Origin: an uncultured Pseudomonadota bacterium
GTDB taxonomy: Bacteria; Myxococcota_A; UBA796; SXON01
Assembly (NCBI GenBank): GCA_903959175.1
Contig: CAJBVW010000196.1
Coordinates: forward strand, 1-34,035
Direction of reading: 5' to 3'
Length of the DNA stretch: 34,035 bases
The notes under the pieces were generated by a model. It saw nothing but the letters and a program-made list of their open reading frames with translations. It was not told the DNA's origin and did not search any database. How positions within the stretch are numbered: the first letter of the stretch is position 1; each line of letters begins with the position of its first letter. The position numbers and the translations under genes are program-made. Shown in pieces: positions 8,206 to 16,814 of this stretch.

Positions 8206-9867
8206 GTGAGCCGTGTGTCCACCGTCGCCGACCTCGTCCACGATCGCGCCGAACGTGCGCCCGACATCGTGGCGTTCCGCTTCCTCGGCGCCCGCGACGG
8301 CGACCAGGAGGACATCTCCGCGTCCGGCCTCTACGCGCGCGCCCTCGCCCTCGCGTCCCGCCTCGACGTCGCCCCGGGGGACCGCGTCCTCATCCTCCAC
8401 CCGCCGGGCCTCGGCTACATCGCGGCGTTCTTCGGGTGTCTCCTCGCGGGCGCGGTGCCGGTTCCGGCCTACCCGCCGCGGATGAACCGCAACCTCGAGC
8501 GCATCCAGGCGATCATGGCCGATTGTGGCGCCTCGGTGGCCGTCACGACCGCCGTGATGGCCGCGCGCCTCGCCCCCGAGGCCGAGCTCGCCGGGCTGCG
8601 GTGGGTCGCGGAGGACGCGCCGGAGGCCGCGGGCCCGTTCACCCCCGTCGCGGTCGATCCTAGCTCCCTGGCGTTCCTCCAGTACACGTCGGGCTCCACC
8701 GGCACGCCCAAGGGCGTGATGGTGACGCACGCGAACCTCCTCGCCAACCTCGCAGCCATCAACGAGCGCTTTCGCCTCGGCGAGCAGAGCCGCGGCGTCA
8801 TCTGGCTCCCGCCCTTCCACGACATGGGCCTCATCGGCGGCATCCTCGCCCCGATGTCCGCGCGCTTCACCTGCGTGCTCCTCGCGCCGACCACCTTCCT
8901 CGTGCGGCCCTCCGCGTGGATCACGGCCGTCTCCCGCGAGCACGCCACCGTCAGCGGCGGGCCCGACTTCGCGTGGGCGCTCGCGACGCGCCGCGTCTCC
9001 GAGGCCGTTCGCGCCACCCTCGATCTGTCCACGTGGGACGCTGCCTTCACCGGCGCCGAGCCCGTGCGCCCCGCCACCCTCGCCCGCTTCACCGAGGCCT
9101 TCGCCCCGTGCGGCTTCCGCGCCACCTCGTTCCTGCCCTGCTACGGCCTCGCCGAGGGCACGCTCCTCGTCAGCGGCGTCGCCCAGCGCGCCGGCGCCAG
9201 CACCCTCGCGCTCTCGCCCGAGGCCCTCGCCCGCATGGAGGTCGCGCCCCCCACCGCGGAGGCCGGCACCGTCGAGGTCGTGAGCTGCGGCCCCGCCGCC
9301 CTCGCCACGGAGCTCCGCATCGCCCACCCGGAGACCGGCGCCCCGCTCGCCGCGAACGAGGTCGGCGAGATCCTCGCGCGCGGCCCGAGCATCGCTGCCG
9401 GCTACTGGAACCGCCCCGAGGTCACCGCCGAGGGCTTCCGCGACGGCTGGCTCCACACGGGTGACCTTGGTTTTCTCGCCGACGGCCAGCTCTACGTCAC
9501 CGGCCGCAAGAAGGACCTCGTCCTGTTGCGCGGCCGCAACCTCTACCCGCAGGACCTCGAGGTCGCCGCCGAGGCCGCCCACTCCGACGTGCGCGGCAAC
9601 TCCAGCGCCGCCTTCGGCGTCGAGGTTGACGGCGAGGAGCGCCTCGTGCTCGTCCTCGAGGTGGACGGCCGCAAGGTGCCCGACCCGGGCCCCATCACGG
9701 ACGCCGTGACCGCCGCCATCGCGCAGGCCTTCGACGCGACGGTGTACGCGGTGACGCTCCTCCCGGCGGGCGGCATCCCGCGCACGAGCAGCGGCAAGGT
9801 GCGCCGCGCGGCGACCCGGCTGGCGTGGTTGGCGGGGACGCTCACGGGCGCGGGGGACGAGGGCTGA
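8206..9867 (+). CDS. Fatty acyl-AMP ligase (FAAL-like)
   Basis: 553 residues of the ANL adenylating superfamily. Motif A3 is YTSGSTGTPKG (residues 160-170). LPPFHDMGLIGG, SGGPDFAWALATRR and FLPCYGLAEGTLLVSG are typical of fatty acyl-AMP ligases rather than acyl-CoA synthetases. The C-terminal hinge and lysine region is visible as LHTGDLGFLADGQLYVTGRKKDLVLLRGRN and the late SSGKVRR. FAALs activate fatty acids as acyl-adenylates and pass them to acyl carrier proteins for polyketide, lipopeptide or lipid synthesis. No acyl carrier protein or synthase gene is adjacent, so its partner must be elsewhere. Its 3' end faces the truncated lipoprotein gene, which reads antisense into it. Confidence 0.92.
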   Translation: MSRVSTVADLVHDRAERAPDIVAFRFLGARDGDQEDISASGLYARALALASRLDVAPGDRVLILHPPGLGYIAAFFGCLLAGAVPVPAYPPRMNRNLERIQAIMADCGASVAVTTAVMAARLAPEAELAGLRWVAEDAPEAAGPFTPVAVDPSSLAFLQYTSGSTGTPKGVMVTHANLLANLAAINERFRLGEQSRGVIWLPPFHDMGLIGGILAPMSARFTCVLLAPTTFLVRPSAWITAVSREHATVSGGPDFAWALATRRVSEAVRATLDLSTWDAAFTGAEPVRPATLARFTEAFAPCGFRATSFLPCYGLAEGTLLVSGVAQRAGASTLALSPEALARMEVAPPTAEAGTVEVVSCGPAALATELRIAHPETGAPLAANEVGEILARGPSIAAGYWNRPEVTAEGFRDGWLHTGDLGFLADGQLYVTGRKKDLVLLRGRNLYPQDLEVAAEAAHSDVRGNSSAAFGVEVDGEERLVLVLEVDGRKVPDPGPITDAVTAAIAQAFDATVYAVTLLPAGGIPRTSSGKVRRAATRLAWLAGTLTGAGDEG

Positions 9868-10205
9868 TACCCGGCGGGGTGTGTCAGGTGTATCAGATGT
9901 ATCGGGCGGCCCCGATGTATCAGATGTGTCGGATGTATCAGTCGCGCGAGCCCCGGCCACCCGAAGCCCCACGCGCGGCCGCCGACCTCGATTTTGTCGG
10001 TGACGCCGACGTGTACGCCGGTCCCGAGCTGCACCCACGGCAGCGGGGTCTCCTGCTCCTCGCGGAGGCCCGCGCGCAGGACCGTGCCCTCCATGCCGCC
10101 GGACCACCGGACCTCGCCGGGGTCGAGCGTGGTCGCGCGGCCGAGGTCCATGGCGGAGGCGCAGCCCGCGAGCGCGAGGGCGCACCCGAGGAGGAGGCTC
10201 CTCAC
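9543..10205 (-). pseudogene. Lipoprotein with truncated barrel-like domain, 3' end replaced by repeats
   Basis: The GTG start overlaps the stop of the upstream PHM-like gene by four bases (GTGA), so it was made as part of that transcript. The first 80 or so residues look genuine: a signal peptide with lipobox LALAGC, then short strands such as VQLGTGVHVGVTDKIEVGGRAWGFG, typical of small outer-membrane barrel-like proteins. The frame then enters the 9-bp array, which encodes low-complexity HLIHLTH-type sequence. It runs on without a stop for about 110 codons, mostly antisense to the acyl-AMP ligase. The expected remaining strands are missing. I judge it a 3'-truncated gene; a stable short product is possible. 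The stop at 9543 is simply the first one met. Confidence 0.6.
9878..9940. repeat. Seven-unit 9-bp tandem array of GATGTATCA
   Basis: Seven consecutive 9-base units fit 9878-9940: GGTGTGTCA, GGTGTATCA, GATGTATCG, GGCGGCCCC (degenerate), GATGTATCA, GATGTGTCG and GATGTATCA. On the minus strand this reads as TGATACATC repeats. The array lies 11 bases after the acyl-AMP ligase stop. It occupies the point where the opposite-strand lipoprotein gene loses similarity to a normal protein. Confidence 0.85.
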
Positions 10206-11500
10206 TCGGCGACCGGCGTGAAGGAGAGGAAGGCCGCGCACATGTCCTGGTCGTTCTCGCCCCAGGCGATGTCGCGGGGCGCTCCGCCGTCCGGCTGGTT
10301 GGCCGCGGAGTTGTCGAAGCGACACTCGATGTAGAGCTGATCTTCGGGGTCGAAGCGGATCGGCTCGGCGAACCAGTAGGGCTGCTCCCAGCCGAAGTCC
10401 CATTGCGGGATCTCGAGCAGGCACTCGGTCGCGCCGTCCGGCTTGACGGCGAGGACGCGCATCCGGCTGGCGTAGCGGTGCATGTGCGGGGTGACACCCT
10501 GCAGATCCACTGGTTTGCCGCCGGTGAAGAGGATCGGCCGGAACTCGTACCAGAAGCCGACGTCGGGATCGCCGGCGGGGACACGCATGCCCTCGCCCAC
10601 CATCCACCCGAGGTTGGCGATGGCGATGCTGCCGGCGTCTACCGCGGTGGCGTCGAGGCGGAAGTCGAGCGAGGTCTGGTCGGCGGGCGGGGCGTCGCTC
10701 GTGGTGCTGTAGTGGATCTGGAGGAGGATGCGCGAGCCGGGGGCGACGACGTTGCCGATGCCGCGCGGGTAGTCGCCGCCGAGGAGGCTGCCGCCGAGCG
10801 GGACCGCGGTGGGGAACTCGCCGAGGCCGCCGCCGCAGTCGAAGCCGGCCCCGTCGTCGGCGGCATCACGGCGCTCGATCGCCGGCACGTCTTCTTCGCC
10901 GACCGCGGCGACGATGAGGTGGTGGACCACGTCGCGCGCGCCGGGGCGCGGGGCGAGGCCGGTGATGCGGACCTCGTCCTTCACGGGCCAGTCGAGGAGG
11001 AAGCACCGGTTCTCGTCGAGGGTGCCGTCGGGCGGGGAGGGGGTGTAGGGCTCCGGCATGGTGAGCGTGAGGTCGACGCGGGAGACGCCGCCGATGGGCG
11101 GGAGCGACTCGCCCTCTTCCTCCATGTTCCCCTCGGGCGCGCCCGCGTCGATCCAGCCCACGAGGATGGCGCGCTCGGCGTCGGTGAGGCCGAAGTCCTG
11201 GAACCACTCCGTACAACACTGTGCCGCGAGCCACGGCGGCATCCGCTTGTCCACCACGGCGTCCCGCACGAGCGCCTGCGCGGCCGCGACCTGCTCGTAG
11301 ATCTCGAAGGTGAGCGGCGCGTGGGCGTCCGCGCCGTGGCAGCGCAGGCACTTCTGGTCGACGATGGGTTTTACGTCGGTCCACCACGTCACCGCGTCGG
11401 TGATCGCGGGGGTGCCGGTGTCGGCGTCGCCGCACCAGGGCGCGCCGAGCGGCTCGCCCTTGCAGGCGGCGAGGAGCAGGCAGAGCGACAAGACGCGCAT
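10202..11500 (-). CDS. Lipoprotein with c-type haem motif and PHM-like copper monooxygenase fold
   Basis: 432 residues. The N-terminus is a short signal peptide with lipobox LLAAC (Cys13). A single haem c motif CLRCH follows at residues 51-55, in a cytochrome-like segment (VKPIVDQKCLRCHGADAHAPL). The rest resembles the ascorbate-dependent copper type II monooxygenase (PHM/DBM) fold: a His-His pair in DVVHHLIVA, QIHYSTT, and PHMHRYASRMRVLAV, each a possible copper ligand set. Similar proteins in Myxococcota are annotated as monooxygenase-like secreted proteins. The substrate is unknown. The ORF track starts far upstream at 12085; the ATG at 11498-11500 is chosen because the signal peptide begins there. 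It is divergent from the amidohydrolase at 11588 and overlaps the following lipoprotein gene. Confidence 0.83.
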   Translation of the reverse strand: MRVLSLCLLLAACKGEPLGAPWCGDADTGTPAITDAVTWWTDVKPIVDQKCLRCHGADAHAPLTFEIYEQVAAAQALVRDAVVDKRMPPWLAAQCCTEWFQDFGLTDAERAILVGWIDAGAPEGNMEEEGESLPPIGGVSRVDLTLTMPEPYTPSPPDGTLDENRCFLLDWPVKDEVRITGLAPRPGARDVVHHLIVAAVGEEDVPAIERRDAADDGAGFDCGGGLGEFPTAVPLGGSLLGGDYPRGIGNVVAPGSRILLQIHYSTTSDAPPADQTSLDFRLDATAVDAGSIAIANLGWMVGEGMRVPAGDPDVGFWYEFRPILFTGGKPVDLQGVTPHMHRYASRMRVLAVKPDGATECLLEIPQWDFGWEQPYWFAEPIRFDPEDQLYIECRFDNSAANQPDGGAPRDIAWGENDQDMCAAFLSFTPVAE

Positions 11501-11587
11501 GGAGACCCTCGGGGAGATGGAACCACGAGCCGCGTGCGGATGAAACGCCACCTCGACGAATCTTCGGGCCCCCGGTACAACGGCGGC

Positions 11588-12511
11588 ATGTCCCTCCCCG
11601 TGTCCGTCGAAGGCGTCTGTGATGTCACCGTGATCCGCGGCGCGGCGGCCGACCCCGCGCGGGTGCCCGACCTCGTCGTCGAGCTCCCCCACGGCGCCAC
11701 CCGCACCGCCGACTACGACCGGATGCGCGCGCGCCTCGCCGGCGCTTACGACGCTGACCTCGTCGACTTCTTCCATGTGAACACCGACATCGGCTCGCCG
11801 GAGCTCGCGCACACGCTCGCCGCCGCGCTGGTCGCTGCGCGCCCGGCCTTCGCCGTCGCCGTGGTCCAGAGCCGCATCCCGCGCACCTTCGTGGACTGCA
11901 ACCGCGTCATCGACGCCGCGCCCGAGGCCTTCCGCGAGGGCAAGGTCACCCCCGGGGTCCCGCCCTGGATCCGCCACCCGGACGACCTCGCGTGGCTCCA
12001 GGAGCAGCACGCCGCCTACGTCTCCGTGGCCCGCGCCGTGATCGACGCCGTGTGTGGCAGCGGCGGCGTCGCCCTCCTCCTCCACACCTACGCGCCCCGC
12101 AGCGTGGACGTCGAGGTGAGCGACCGCATCGTCGCCGATCTACGTGCCGCCTACCTCCCCGAGACCGTGGGGACCTGGCCGCTGCGCCCGATGGTGGACG
12201 TGATCGGGCGCACCCTCGCCGGCGAGTCGATGGTCGACGTGCAGCTCCACGCCGACCTCGTGAGCGGCTACGGCGCCCTCGACATTGACGTCGCCGACGG
12301 CCGCACCTACCCCCTCCATCCGAGCACCTGGGGCTTCCACCACGCCGCGCGTTGGCCGGGGCGCACCCTCTGCGTCGAGGTCCGCCGCGATCTGCTCGCC
12401 GACCCCTGGGACCCCTTCGTCGAGATGGTCATCTCGCCGACGCACACCGCGCGTCTCGCCGCCCCGCTGGCGGCCGCGATCGGCGCCTGGCACGCGCGCA
12501 CGCAGACGTAG
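11588..12511 (+). CDS. N-formylglutamate amidohydrolase-like protein
   Basis: 307 residues. The N-terminal LVVELPHGAT (ELPHG at 32-36) provides the first metal-binding His of the N-formylglutamate amidohydrolase family. HVNTDIGSPEL, SRIPRTFVDCNR and LLLHTYAPRSVD match later conserved blocks. Family members hydrolyse N-formyl-L-glutamate, the last step of one histidine degradation route, using a metal ion. No other histidine-degradation gene is nearby, so the real substrate may be a different acylated amino acid. The start is the ATG at 11588, in frame and directly before the conserved region; the track's longer frame is a shadow of the divergent gene. The gene is free-standing. Confidence 0.83.
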   Translation: MSLPVSVEGVCDVTVIRGAAADPARVPDLVVELPHGATRTADYDRMRARLAGAYDADLVDFFHVNTDIGSPELAHTLAAALVAARPAFAVAVVQSRIPRTFVDCNRVIDAAPEAFREGKVTPGVPPWIRHPDDLAWLQEQHAAYVSVARAVIDAVCGSGGVALLLHTYAPRSVDVEVSDRIVADLRAAYLPETVGTWPLRPMVDVIGRTLAGESMVDVQLHADLVSGYGALDIDVADGRTYPLHPSTWGFHHAARWPGRTLCVEVRRDLLADPWDPFVEMVISPTHTARLAAPLAAAIGAWHARTQT

Positions 12512-12559
12512 GCGCGCGGCGGGGTCGACACGCCCGGGATCCTCGGTCATTGTGGCGGC

Positions 12560-13573
12560 ATGCTCTTCCTCGGCAATTCGTACACCTTCATGGGCGCGCT
12601 GGACGACGTGACGGAGGCCCTCTTCGTGGCCGCCGGAGAGGAGGTCACCGCCAACCGGCTCGCCGAGCCGGGCTGGACCTTCCCGCAGCACGTCGAGGCC
12701 ATCGAGACGGACGGCACCGCGTGGCATGTGGCGTTCGACGCGCCGAACGACTGGGTGATCCTCCAGGACCAGAGCCAGATCCCCGGCTTCCCGGACGGCC
12801 AGCCCGACCGCGTGGCGAGCCAGGCCGCGGCGGTCGTCCTGGACGGCTACGCCGCCGGCACCGGCGCCCAGACGATGTTCCTGATGACGTGGGGCCGGCG
12901 CGCGGGCGACGAGCAGAACCCCGAGATCTACCCCGACTACGACACGATGCAGACCGCCCTGACCGCGGGCTACCTCGACTACGCCGCGCTCGCCTCCGAG
13001 GACGGCACCCCCGCGTGGGTCGCGCCCGCCGGGCTCGCGTGGCGCCGGGTGTACGACGACGTCGTGGCCGGTGGCGGTGACCCCCTCGACCCCACCAGCG
13101 CCTTCTACGGGCTCTACATCGCGGACGGCAGCCACCCCTCCGAGCGCGGGACCTACCTCGCCGCGTGCGTCATCTACGCGAGCGTCACCGGGCTCACGCC
13201 GGTCGGCCTCGGCGCGCCGGAGAGCGTCGCGGACGCCGGCTACCTCCAGGGCGTCGCGTCCGCGGTCGTACTCGAGGGCGGGGGGATCGCGTACCCGTGG
13301 CAGGTGGGCACCGACACCGGCGGGACCGACACCGGCACCGACGACACCGACACCGACACCGACACCACAGACGACCCGGCCGACACCGCCGATGGGTCGG
13401 GCTGCGGGTGCACCGCGGCCCCTGACGGCGCGGGCGGCTGGGTGCTCGGGTTCGCCCTGCTCGCCGTCCGTCGCCGCCGTGGGTGCGCTACCCGCCCGCC
13501 GTCCAGCCCTGGCCGTCCCAGTGGTACTCCACGGTGTAGGCTTCGTCGTCAGCGGGGGCCACCTGCCGCTTGA
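12560..13573 (+). CDS. SGNH hydrolase-like protein (DUF4886-like) with MYXO-CTERM-like tail
   Basis: 337 residues as predicted. Block I is LFLGNSYTF with the nucleophile Ser7, and block V is DGSHPS with Asp189 and His192, supporting an SGNH/GDSL-type hydrolase resembling DUF4886. The region about 253-280 is a Thr/Asp repeat spacer, followed by GCGCTAAP, a hydrophobic helix and RRRR, the layout of MYXO-CTERM sorting tails that are cut and surface-anchored. Two oddities stand out. There is no N-terminal signal peptide: an in-frame stop at 12509 leaves no room for one. The ORF also runs about 27 residues past the Arg cluster into antisense overlap with the gene ending at 13488. A damaged 5' or 3' end is possible. 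Confidence 0.75.
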   Translation: MLFLGNSYTFMGALDDVTEALFVAAGEEVTANRLAEPGWTFPQHVEAIETDGTAWHVAFDAPNDWVILQDQSQIPGFPDGQPDRVASQAAAVVLDGYAAGTGAQTMFLMTWGRRAGDEQNPEIYPDYDTMQTALTAGYLDYAALASEDGTPAWVAPAGLAWRRVYDDVVAGGGDPLDPTSAFYGLYIADGSHPSERGTYLAACVIYASVTGLTPVGLGAPESVADAGYLQGVASAVVLEGGGIAYPWQVGTDTGGTDTGTDDTDTDTDTTDDPADTADGSGCGCTAAPDGAGGWVLGFALLAVRRRRGCATRPPSSPGRPSGTPRCRLRRQRGPPAA

Positions 13574-14012
13574 TGCCGCCGTCGGTGAAGGTGAACTTCT
13601 CGTCCCACTTCTCGTCGCGGTCGAGGTCGACCTTGGCCCGGTTCGCCGTCGTCTTGCCGGCGTCCTGGTACACGTTCATCTTCCACGGCTTGCCCGCGCC
13701 CACGTCCTTGAGCTTGTCCGCGCCGAGGTCCTTCCCCAGGTAGGTGAGCAGCGTCGTGTCGATGTCGCGCGCGCCGGGGGCAGCCGCGGCGTTCAGCGCG
13801 TCAACCGCGAGGGCCTCGGGGCCGGGCACCGCGCTCGGCGGTGGGGTGGCGGGGAGCGCGGGGACGACGACGGGCGGCGTGGCGGCGATCGCCGGCGGGG
13901 GGGCCGCAGGCTCCATCGTGAACGTGGCGAAGGCGAAGCCGGCGGCGCCGCAGACGCCCCCGACGACGAGCACGGAGAGGAACGTGGAGAGCTTCATCTT
14001 GCCGGCGAGCAT
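13488..14012 (-). CDS. Membrane-anchored periplasmic protein of unknown function
   Basis: 174 residues from the ATG at 14010-14012, which overlaps the preceding stop as TGATG, a typical coupled arrangement. Met6 (13997) is an alternative start. A single hydrophobic helix (STFLSVLVVGGVCGAAGFAFATF) would anchor it, and a Pro/Ala-rich linker follows. The C-terminal 90 residues form a compact charged domain (TLLTYLGKDLGADKL, KVDLDRDEKWDEKFTF, YTVEYHWDGQGW). No family was recognised. It is the last gene of the glycosyltransferase/radical SAM operon, so a periplasmic role linked to the operon product is plausible but unproven. Its 3' end overlaps the SGNH gene on the other strand. Confidence 0.75.
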   Translation of the reverse strand: MLAGKMKLSTFLSVLVVGGVCGAAGFAFATFTMEPAAPPPAIAATPPVVVPALPATPPPSAVPGPEALAVDALNAAAAPGARDIDTTLLTYLGKDLGADKLKDVGAGKPWKMNVYQDAGKTTANRAKVDLDRDEKWDEKFTFTDGGIKRQVAPADDEAYTVEYHWDGQGWTAGG

Positions 14013-14869
14013 CAGGCGCTCCGATGCGGGAGGGGAGAGGGGAGCACCATGCCGCGTTCGCGCGGGATCGTGCAGTTGCAGTAGCTATACCGACACGGCT
14101 CGGGCGCAAAGCGCGGGCGGAAGGTGCCGTCGAGCAGGTTGCCCAGGCGCTCGGTGCGGGCGCGGCGCGCGGGGTAGCAACGCCAGGCGTCGCCGCGGTC
14201 GTCCACGATGAGGTAGCGGGCGCCGGCCCAACACATCCGGCCCTCGTAGGTCGGCGCGAGCGCGCCGGTGCCGTTGTGGCCGCCGAGGGCGAGGAGCGCG
14301 TCCTGCTCGTCCTGGCCGTAGTCGATGACGTCGCGGTCCTGCTTCTCGGGTTGAACCTTGAAGGAGAGCGGCGCGAAGGCCTCCCGCAGCGCGGCGAGGC
14401 GTGGCAGGTTGGCGCGCGTGGCGACGCAGGTGACACAGGTGCGCCCGGCGTGCGCGGCGGCGACGCGCAGGAGCTTCTCGCGAAAGGCGTCGGGATCGGC
14501 GTACTCGAGGTGGAGGGACGCGGAGAGCACGCCGGGGCGGGCCGCGGTGAGGGCGGCGTAGCGGAGGAGGACGTCCTCCTTCGCGGAGAGGTTGGTCACG
14601 ACGCTGACGCGCCGGCCCTGGGCGGCGAGGGCGCCGACGAGGTCGAGGAAGCGGGGGTGGAGGAAGGGCTCACCGCCGGAGAGCTTGATCTCCCAGTCGC
14701 CGGGGAGCCGCGCGAAGGCCGCGATGAACGCGGGGAGATCCTTGGCCCAGCGCGTACGGTCGTCGAGGAAGCGCTGGGTGCAGTAGGTGCACCGGTAGTT
14801 GCACGTCGTGTTCATGTTCCACGACACCACTCCCTCGAGCGGGTACTCCGGCGCCTCTTCCGCGCTCAC
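14012..14869 (-). CDS. Radical SAM protein with Cys-rich C-terminus (operon copy 3)
   Basis: 285 residues. The radical SAM cluster motif CNYRCTYC (Cys23, 27, 30) and the SAM-binding region KLSGGEPFLHP are clear. The enzyme should bind a 4Fe-4S cluster and cleave S-adenosylmethionine to start a radical reaction. The C-terminus carries further cysteines in the order CWAG...WRC...CRYSYCNC, resembling a SPASM/twitch auxiliary cluster site. It shares extended similarity with the gene just upstream (WEIK-SGGE, VLSASLHLEY, RMCWAGARYLIVDD), so the two are tandem paralogues. The GTG start overlaps the upstream stop by four bases (GTGA). The substrate is unknown. No RiPP precursor is obvious nearby. 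Confidence 0.88.
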   Translation of the reverse strand: MSAEEAPEYPLEGVVSWNMNTTCNYRCTYCTQRFLDDRTRWAKDLPAFIAAFARLPGDWEIKLSGGEPFLHPRFLDLVGALAAQGRRVSVVTNLSAKEDVLLRYAALTAARPGVLSASLHLEYADPDAFREKLLRVAAAHAGRTCVTCVATRANLPRLAALREAFAPLSFKVQPEKQDRDVIDYGQDEQDALLALGGHNGTGALAPTYEGRMCWAGARYLIVDDRGDAWRCYPARRARTERLGNLLDGTFRPRFAPEPCRYSYCNCTIPRERGMVLPSPLPHRSA

Positions 14870-15762
14870 GCCTCCGCCTCGGCGAGCGTCGATCCGGCGC
14901 CGACCCCCTCGATCATCCCGCGATTGGCGGGCACGGTGCACGGGCAGATCTCCCAGGGGCACGTCCGCGGCGCGTCGCGGAGCCGGAGGGTGCCCTCGTA
15001 GAGGTTGCCCATGCGCCCCGCAGCGTTCCGTTTGGCCGTGCGGCAGGACCACGCGGCGCCGTCCTTGTCGACGGTGAAGTAGTCCACGCCCGCCCAGCAG
15101 CGGCGGCCGCGGTAGCTCGGCGCGAGGTTGGCCTGCCGTGGGTCGGGGGCGTCTCCGATGAGGGCGCGGAGCGCGACGGGGTCGGGGTACTCCGCCACGC
15201 CGCCCTTGGTCTTGAACAGCTGGGGGAACCAGCGCAAGCCCGCCCCCTCGACGGCGGCACGGCACGCCGCGGCCTCGGCTTCCCGGCCGGGGAGCACGAC
15301 CTGGTTCACGACGAAGCGCACGTCCGGGTCGAGGCCGTCCACCAGCCACCGCGCCTTGTCGACGAAGGCGCCGACGGCGGCGAACTCGAGGTGGAGCGAC
15401 GCGGAGAAGACGCGGAGGCGGCCGCGGGTGAGGGTGGTGAAGCGGGAGAGGTCCTCCCGCGAGGCGGAGAAGTTGGTGAGCACGGAGAGGGCGTGGGGCG
15501 TCTCCGCCATGAGGCCGGGCACGATGCGGTCGAGGAAGAGGGGGTGGGCGAAGGCCTCGCCGCCGGAGCACTTGATCTCCCACACCCCGGGGAGCGCCGC
15601 GAAGCTCGCGAGGGCGCGCTCCACCTGCTCGGGATCCGGCCGCCCCCGCCGGTACTTCGGCGACTGGATGCAGTAGGAGCAGTCGTAGTTACAGGCGCCG
15701 GCGACCTGCCACTCGACCGTCCGCTGGCGCGGCGCCGCTGTCAGGGGTGGGCCCCGCGTCAC
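14866..15762 (-). CDS. Radical SAM protein with Cys-rich C-terminus (operon copy 2)
   Basis: 298 residues. CNYDCSYC (Cys24, 28, 31) is the iron-sulfur motif and IKCSGGEAFAHP the SAM-binding GGE region. The C-terminal part has the pattern CWAGVDYFTVD...WSC...CPWEICPC, a likely second iron-sulfur site of the SPASM or twitch type. It is a paralogue of the downstream gene; both lack the fuller SPASM spacing of the first radical SAM gene. The GTG start overlaps the previous stop (GTGA at 15759-15762). The tight coupling of three radical SAM genes implies the proteins are made together and perhaps act in sequence on one substrate. That is inference. Confidence 0.88.
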   Translation of the reverse strand: MTRGPPLTAAPRQRTVEWQVAGACNYDCSYCIQSPKYRRGRPDPEQVERALASFAALPGVWEIKCSGGEAFAHPLFLDRIVPGLMAETPHALSVLTNFSASREDLSRFTTLTRGRLRVFSASLHLEFAAVGAFVDKARWLVDGLDPDVRFVVNQVVLPGREAEAAACRAAVEGAGLRWFPQLFKTKGGVAEYPDPVALRALIGDAPDPRQANLAPSYRGRRCWAGVDYFTVDKDGAAWSCRTAKRNAAGRMGNLYEGTLRLRDAPRTCPWEICPCTVPANRGMIEGVGAGSTLAEAEA

Positions 15763-16814
15763 CCCGGCCCCGCGAGGCGCTCGGCCCACTTCACGTTCTG
15801 CTCGAACTTGCCGCAGCGCTCGCAGCCGCGGAGGTAGCGCCCGGCGCCGAGCTCGTCCCGGAGCGCGTTCCAGCGGGGGCCGGTCCACAAGGCGGCGAGG
15901 TCGGCGTCGCGAAGGGAACCGACGTGGACGTTGGTGTTGCAACAATACAATACGTCTTCGTCCACCGTCACGCGGGTGTAGACGTACCCCATCCAGCACC
16001 CCACCTCCGCGATGGGGACGGTCACCAGCGCGGCCTCGGGCTCGGCGCTCGCGCGCACCTGCCGCTCGAACAGGTCGAGGTTGGTCGGCACGCGCCCCTC
16101 CGTCGCGATGCGGCGGGCCTCGGGGATGCCCTCGGCGAGCAGCCACGCGCGCTGCTCGTCCGTCATCGCGCAGCCCTCCGTCCCGTCCGCGAGGCTCGCG
16201 AGCTTGAAGTTGACGCGGTCGGCGCCGAACAGCTTGCCGAAGCGCACCATCGCCGGCACCTCCGGCGCGGTGTCGCGGTTGATGACCTGCACATGGCGCA
16301 CGCGCGTCCCCACCCGCGCGAGCGCCCGCAAGTGGGCGCACATCTTGAAGAAGTGGTCCTCCGTCCAGCCGGGGTGGAAGGCCATGTGGGTGGTCGGGCT
16401 GGCGCCCTGGACGCCCACGAGCACCTGGTCGATCCCGATGGGCGCGAGGCGCTCGATGTCGGCGGCGACGAGGTTGGTCATCAACGTGAGGCCCCAGCCC
16501 TGCGCCTTGACCGCGGCGAGCATCTCGTAGATGTCGGGGTGGGTGAGGGGCTCGCCCATGCCGGAGACGACGACGGACTCGACCGACCCGAAGGCGGCGA
16601 GGCTGGCGAGGAGCGCGTGGAAGCGAGCGATCGGTAGGCGGCGGCGCTTCCACGCGGCGGGGCGCCCCTCGGTCAGGAGCGGCGAGTGGTCCCAACACGT
16701 GACGCACGCGGCGTTGCACGTGTTGGTCACGTCGATGTGGACGTGGAGGGGCCCGGTGGCCGGACGCCCGGCGCGCATCCCGGCGAGCACGGCGTCGAGG
16801 CGGGCGCCCTTCAT
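15759..16814 (-). CDS. Radical SAM/SPASM domain protein (operon copy 1)
   Basis: 351 residues. The radical SAM motif is CNAACVTC (Cys33, 37, 40). VSGMGEPLTHPDIYEML is the variant GxGEP SAM-binding strand. A SPASM-like C-terminus has CWMGYVYTRVTVDEDVLYCCN followed by CERCGKF, suited to auxiliary clusters. The sequence between them (VLVGVQGASPTTHMAFHPG) fits the SPASM subgroup used in peptide or cofactor maturation. The ATG overlaps the stop of the glycosyltransferase gene by four bases (ATGA). The ORF track extends the frame to 17144, which is a shadow. It is less similar to copies 2 and 3 than those are to each other. The reaction is not identified. Confidence 0.9.
   Translation of the reverse strand: MKGARLDAVLAGMRAGRPATGPLHVHIDVTNTCNAACVTCWDHSPLLTEGRPAAWKRRRLPIARFHALLASLAAFGSVESVVVSGMGEPLTHPDIYEMLAAVKAQGWGLTLMTNLVAADIERLAPIGIDQVLVGVQGASPTTHMAFHPGWTEDHFFKMCAHLRALARVGTRVRHVQVINRDTAPEVPAMVRFGKLFGADRVNFKLASLADGTEGCAMTDEQRAWLLAEGIPEARRIATEGRVPTNLDLFERQVRASAEPEAALVTVPIAEVGCWMGYVYTRVTVDEDVLYCCNTNVHVGSLRDADLAALWTGPRWNALRDELGAGRYLRGCERCGKFEQNVKWAERLAGPG

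Noticed and set aside
6538-10584. 1348-residue minus-strand ORF
   Set aside because: Only the part up to 8127 is fhs. The rest is the antisense shadow of the acyl-AMP ligase and other genes, caused by the high GC content.
13300-13400. Thr/Asp repeat as a DNA tandem repeat locus
   Set aside because: It is explained as the spacer before a MYXO-CTERM-like tail, a known protein-level feature.
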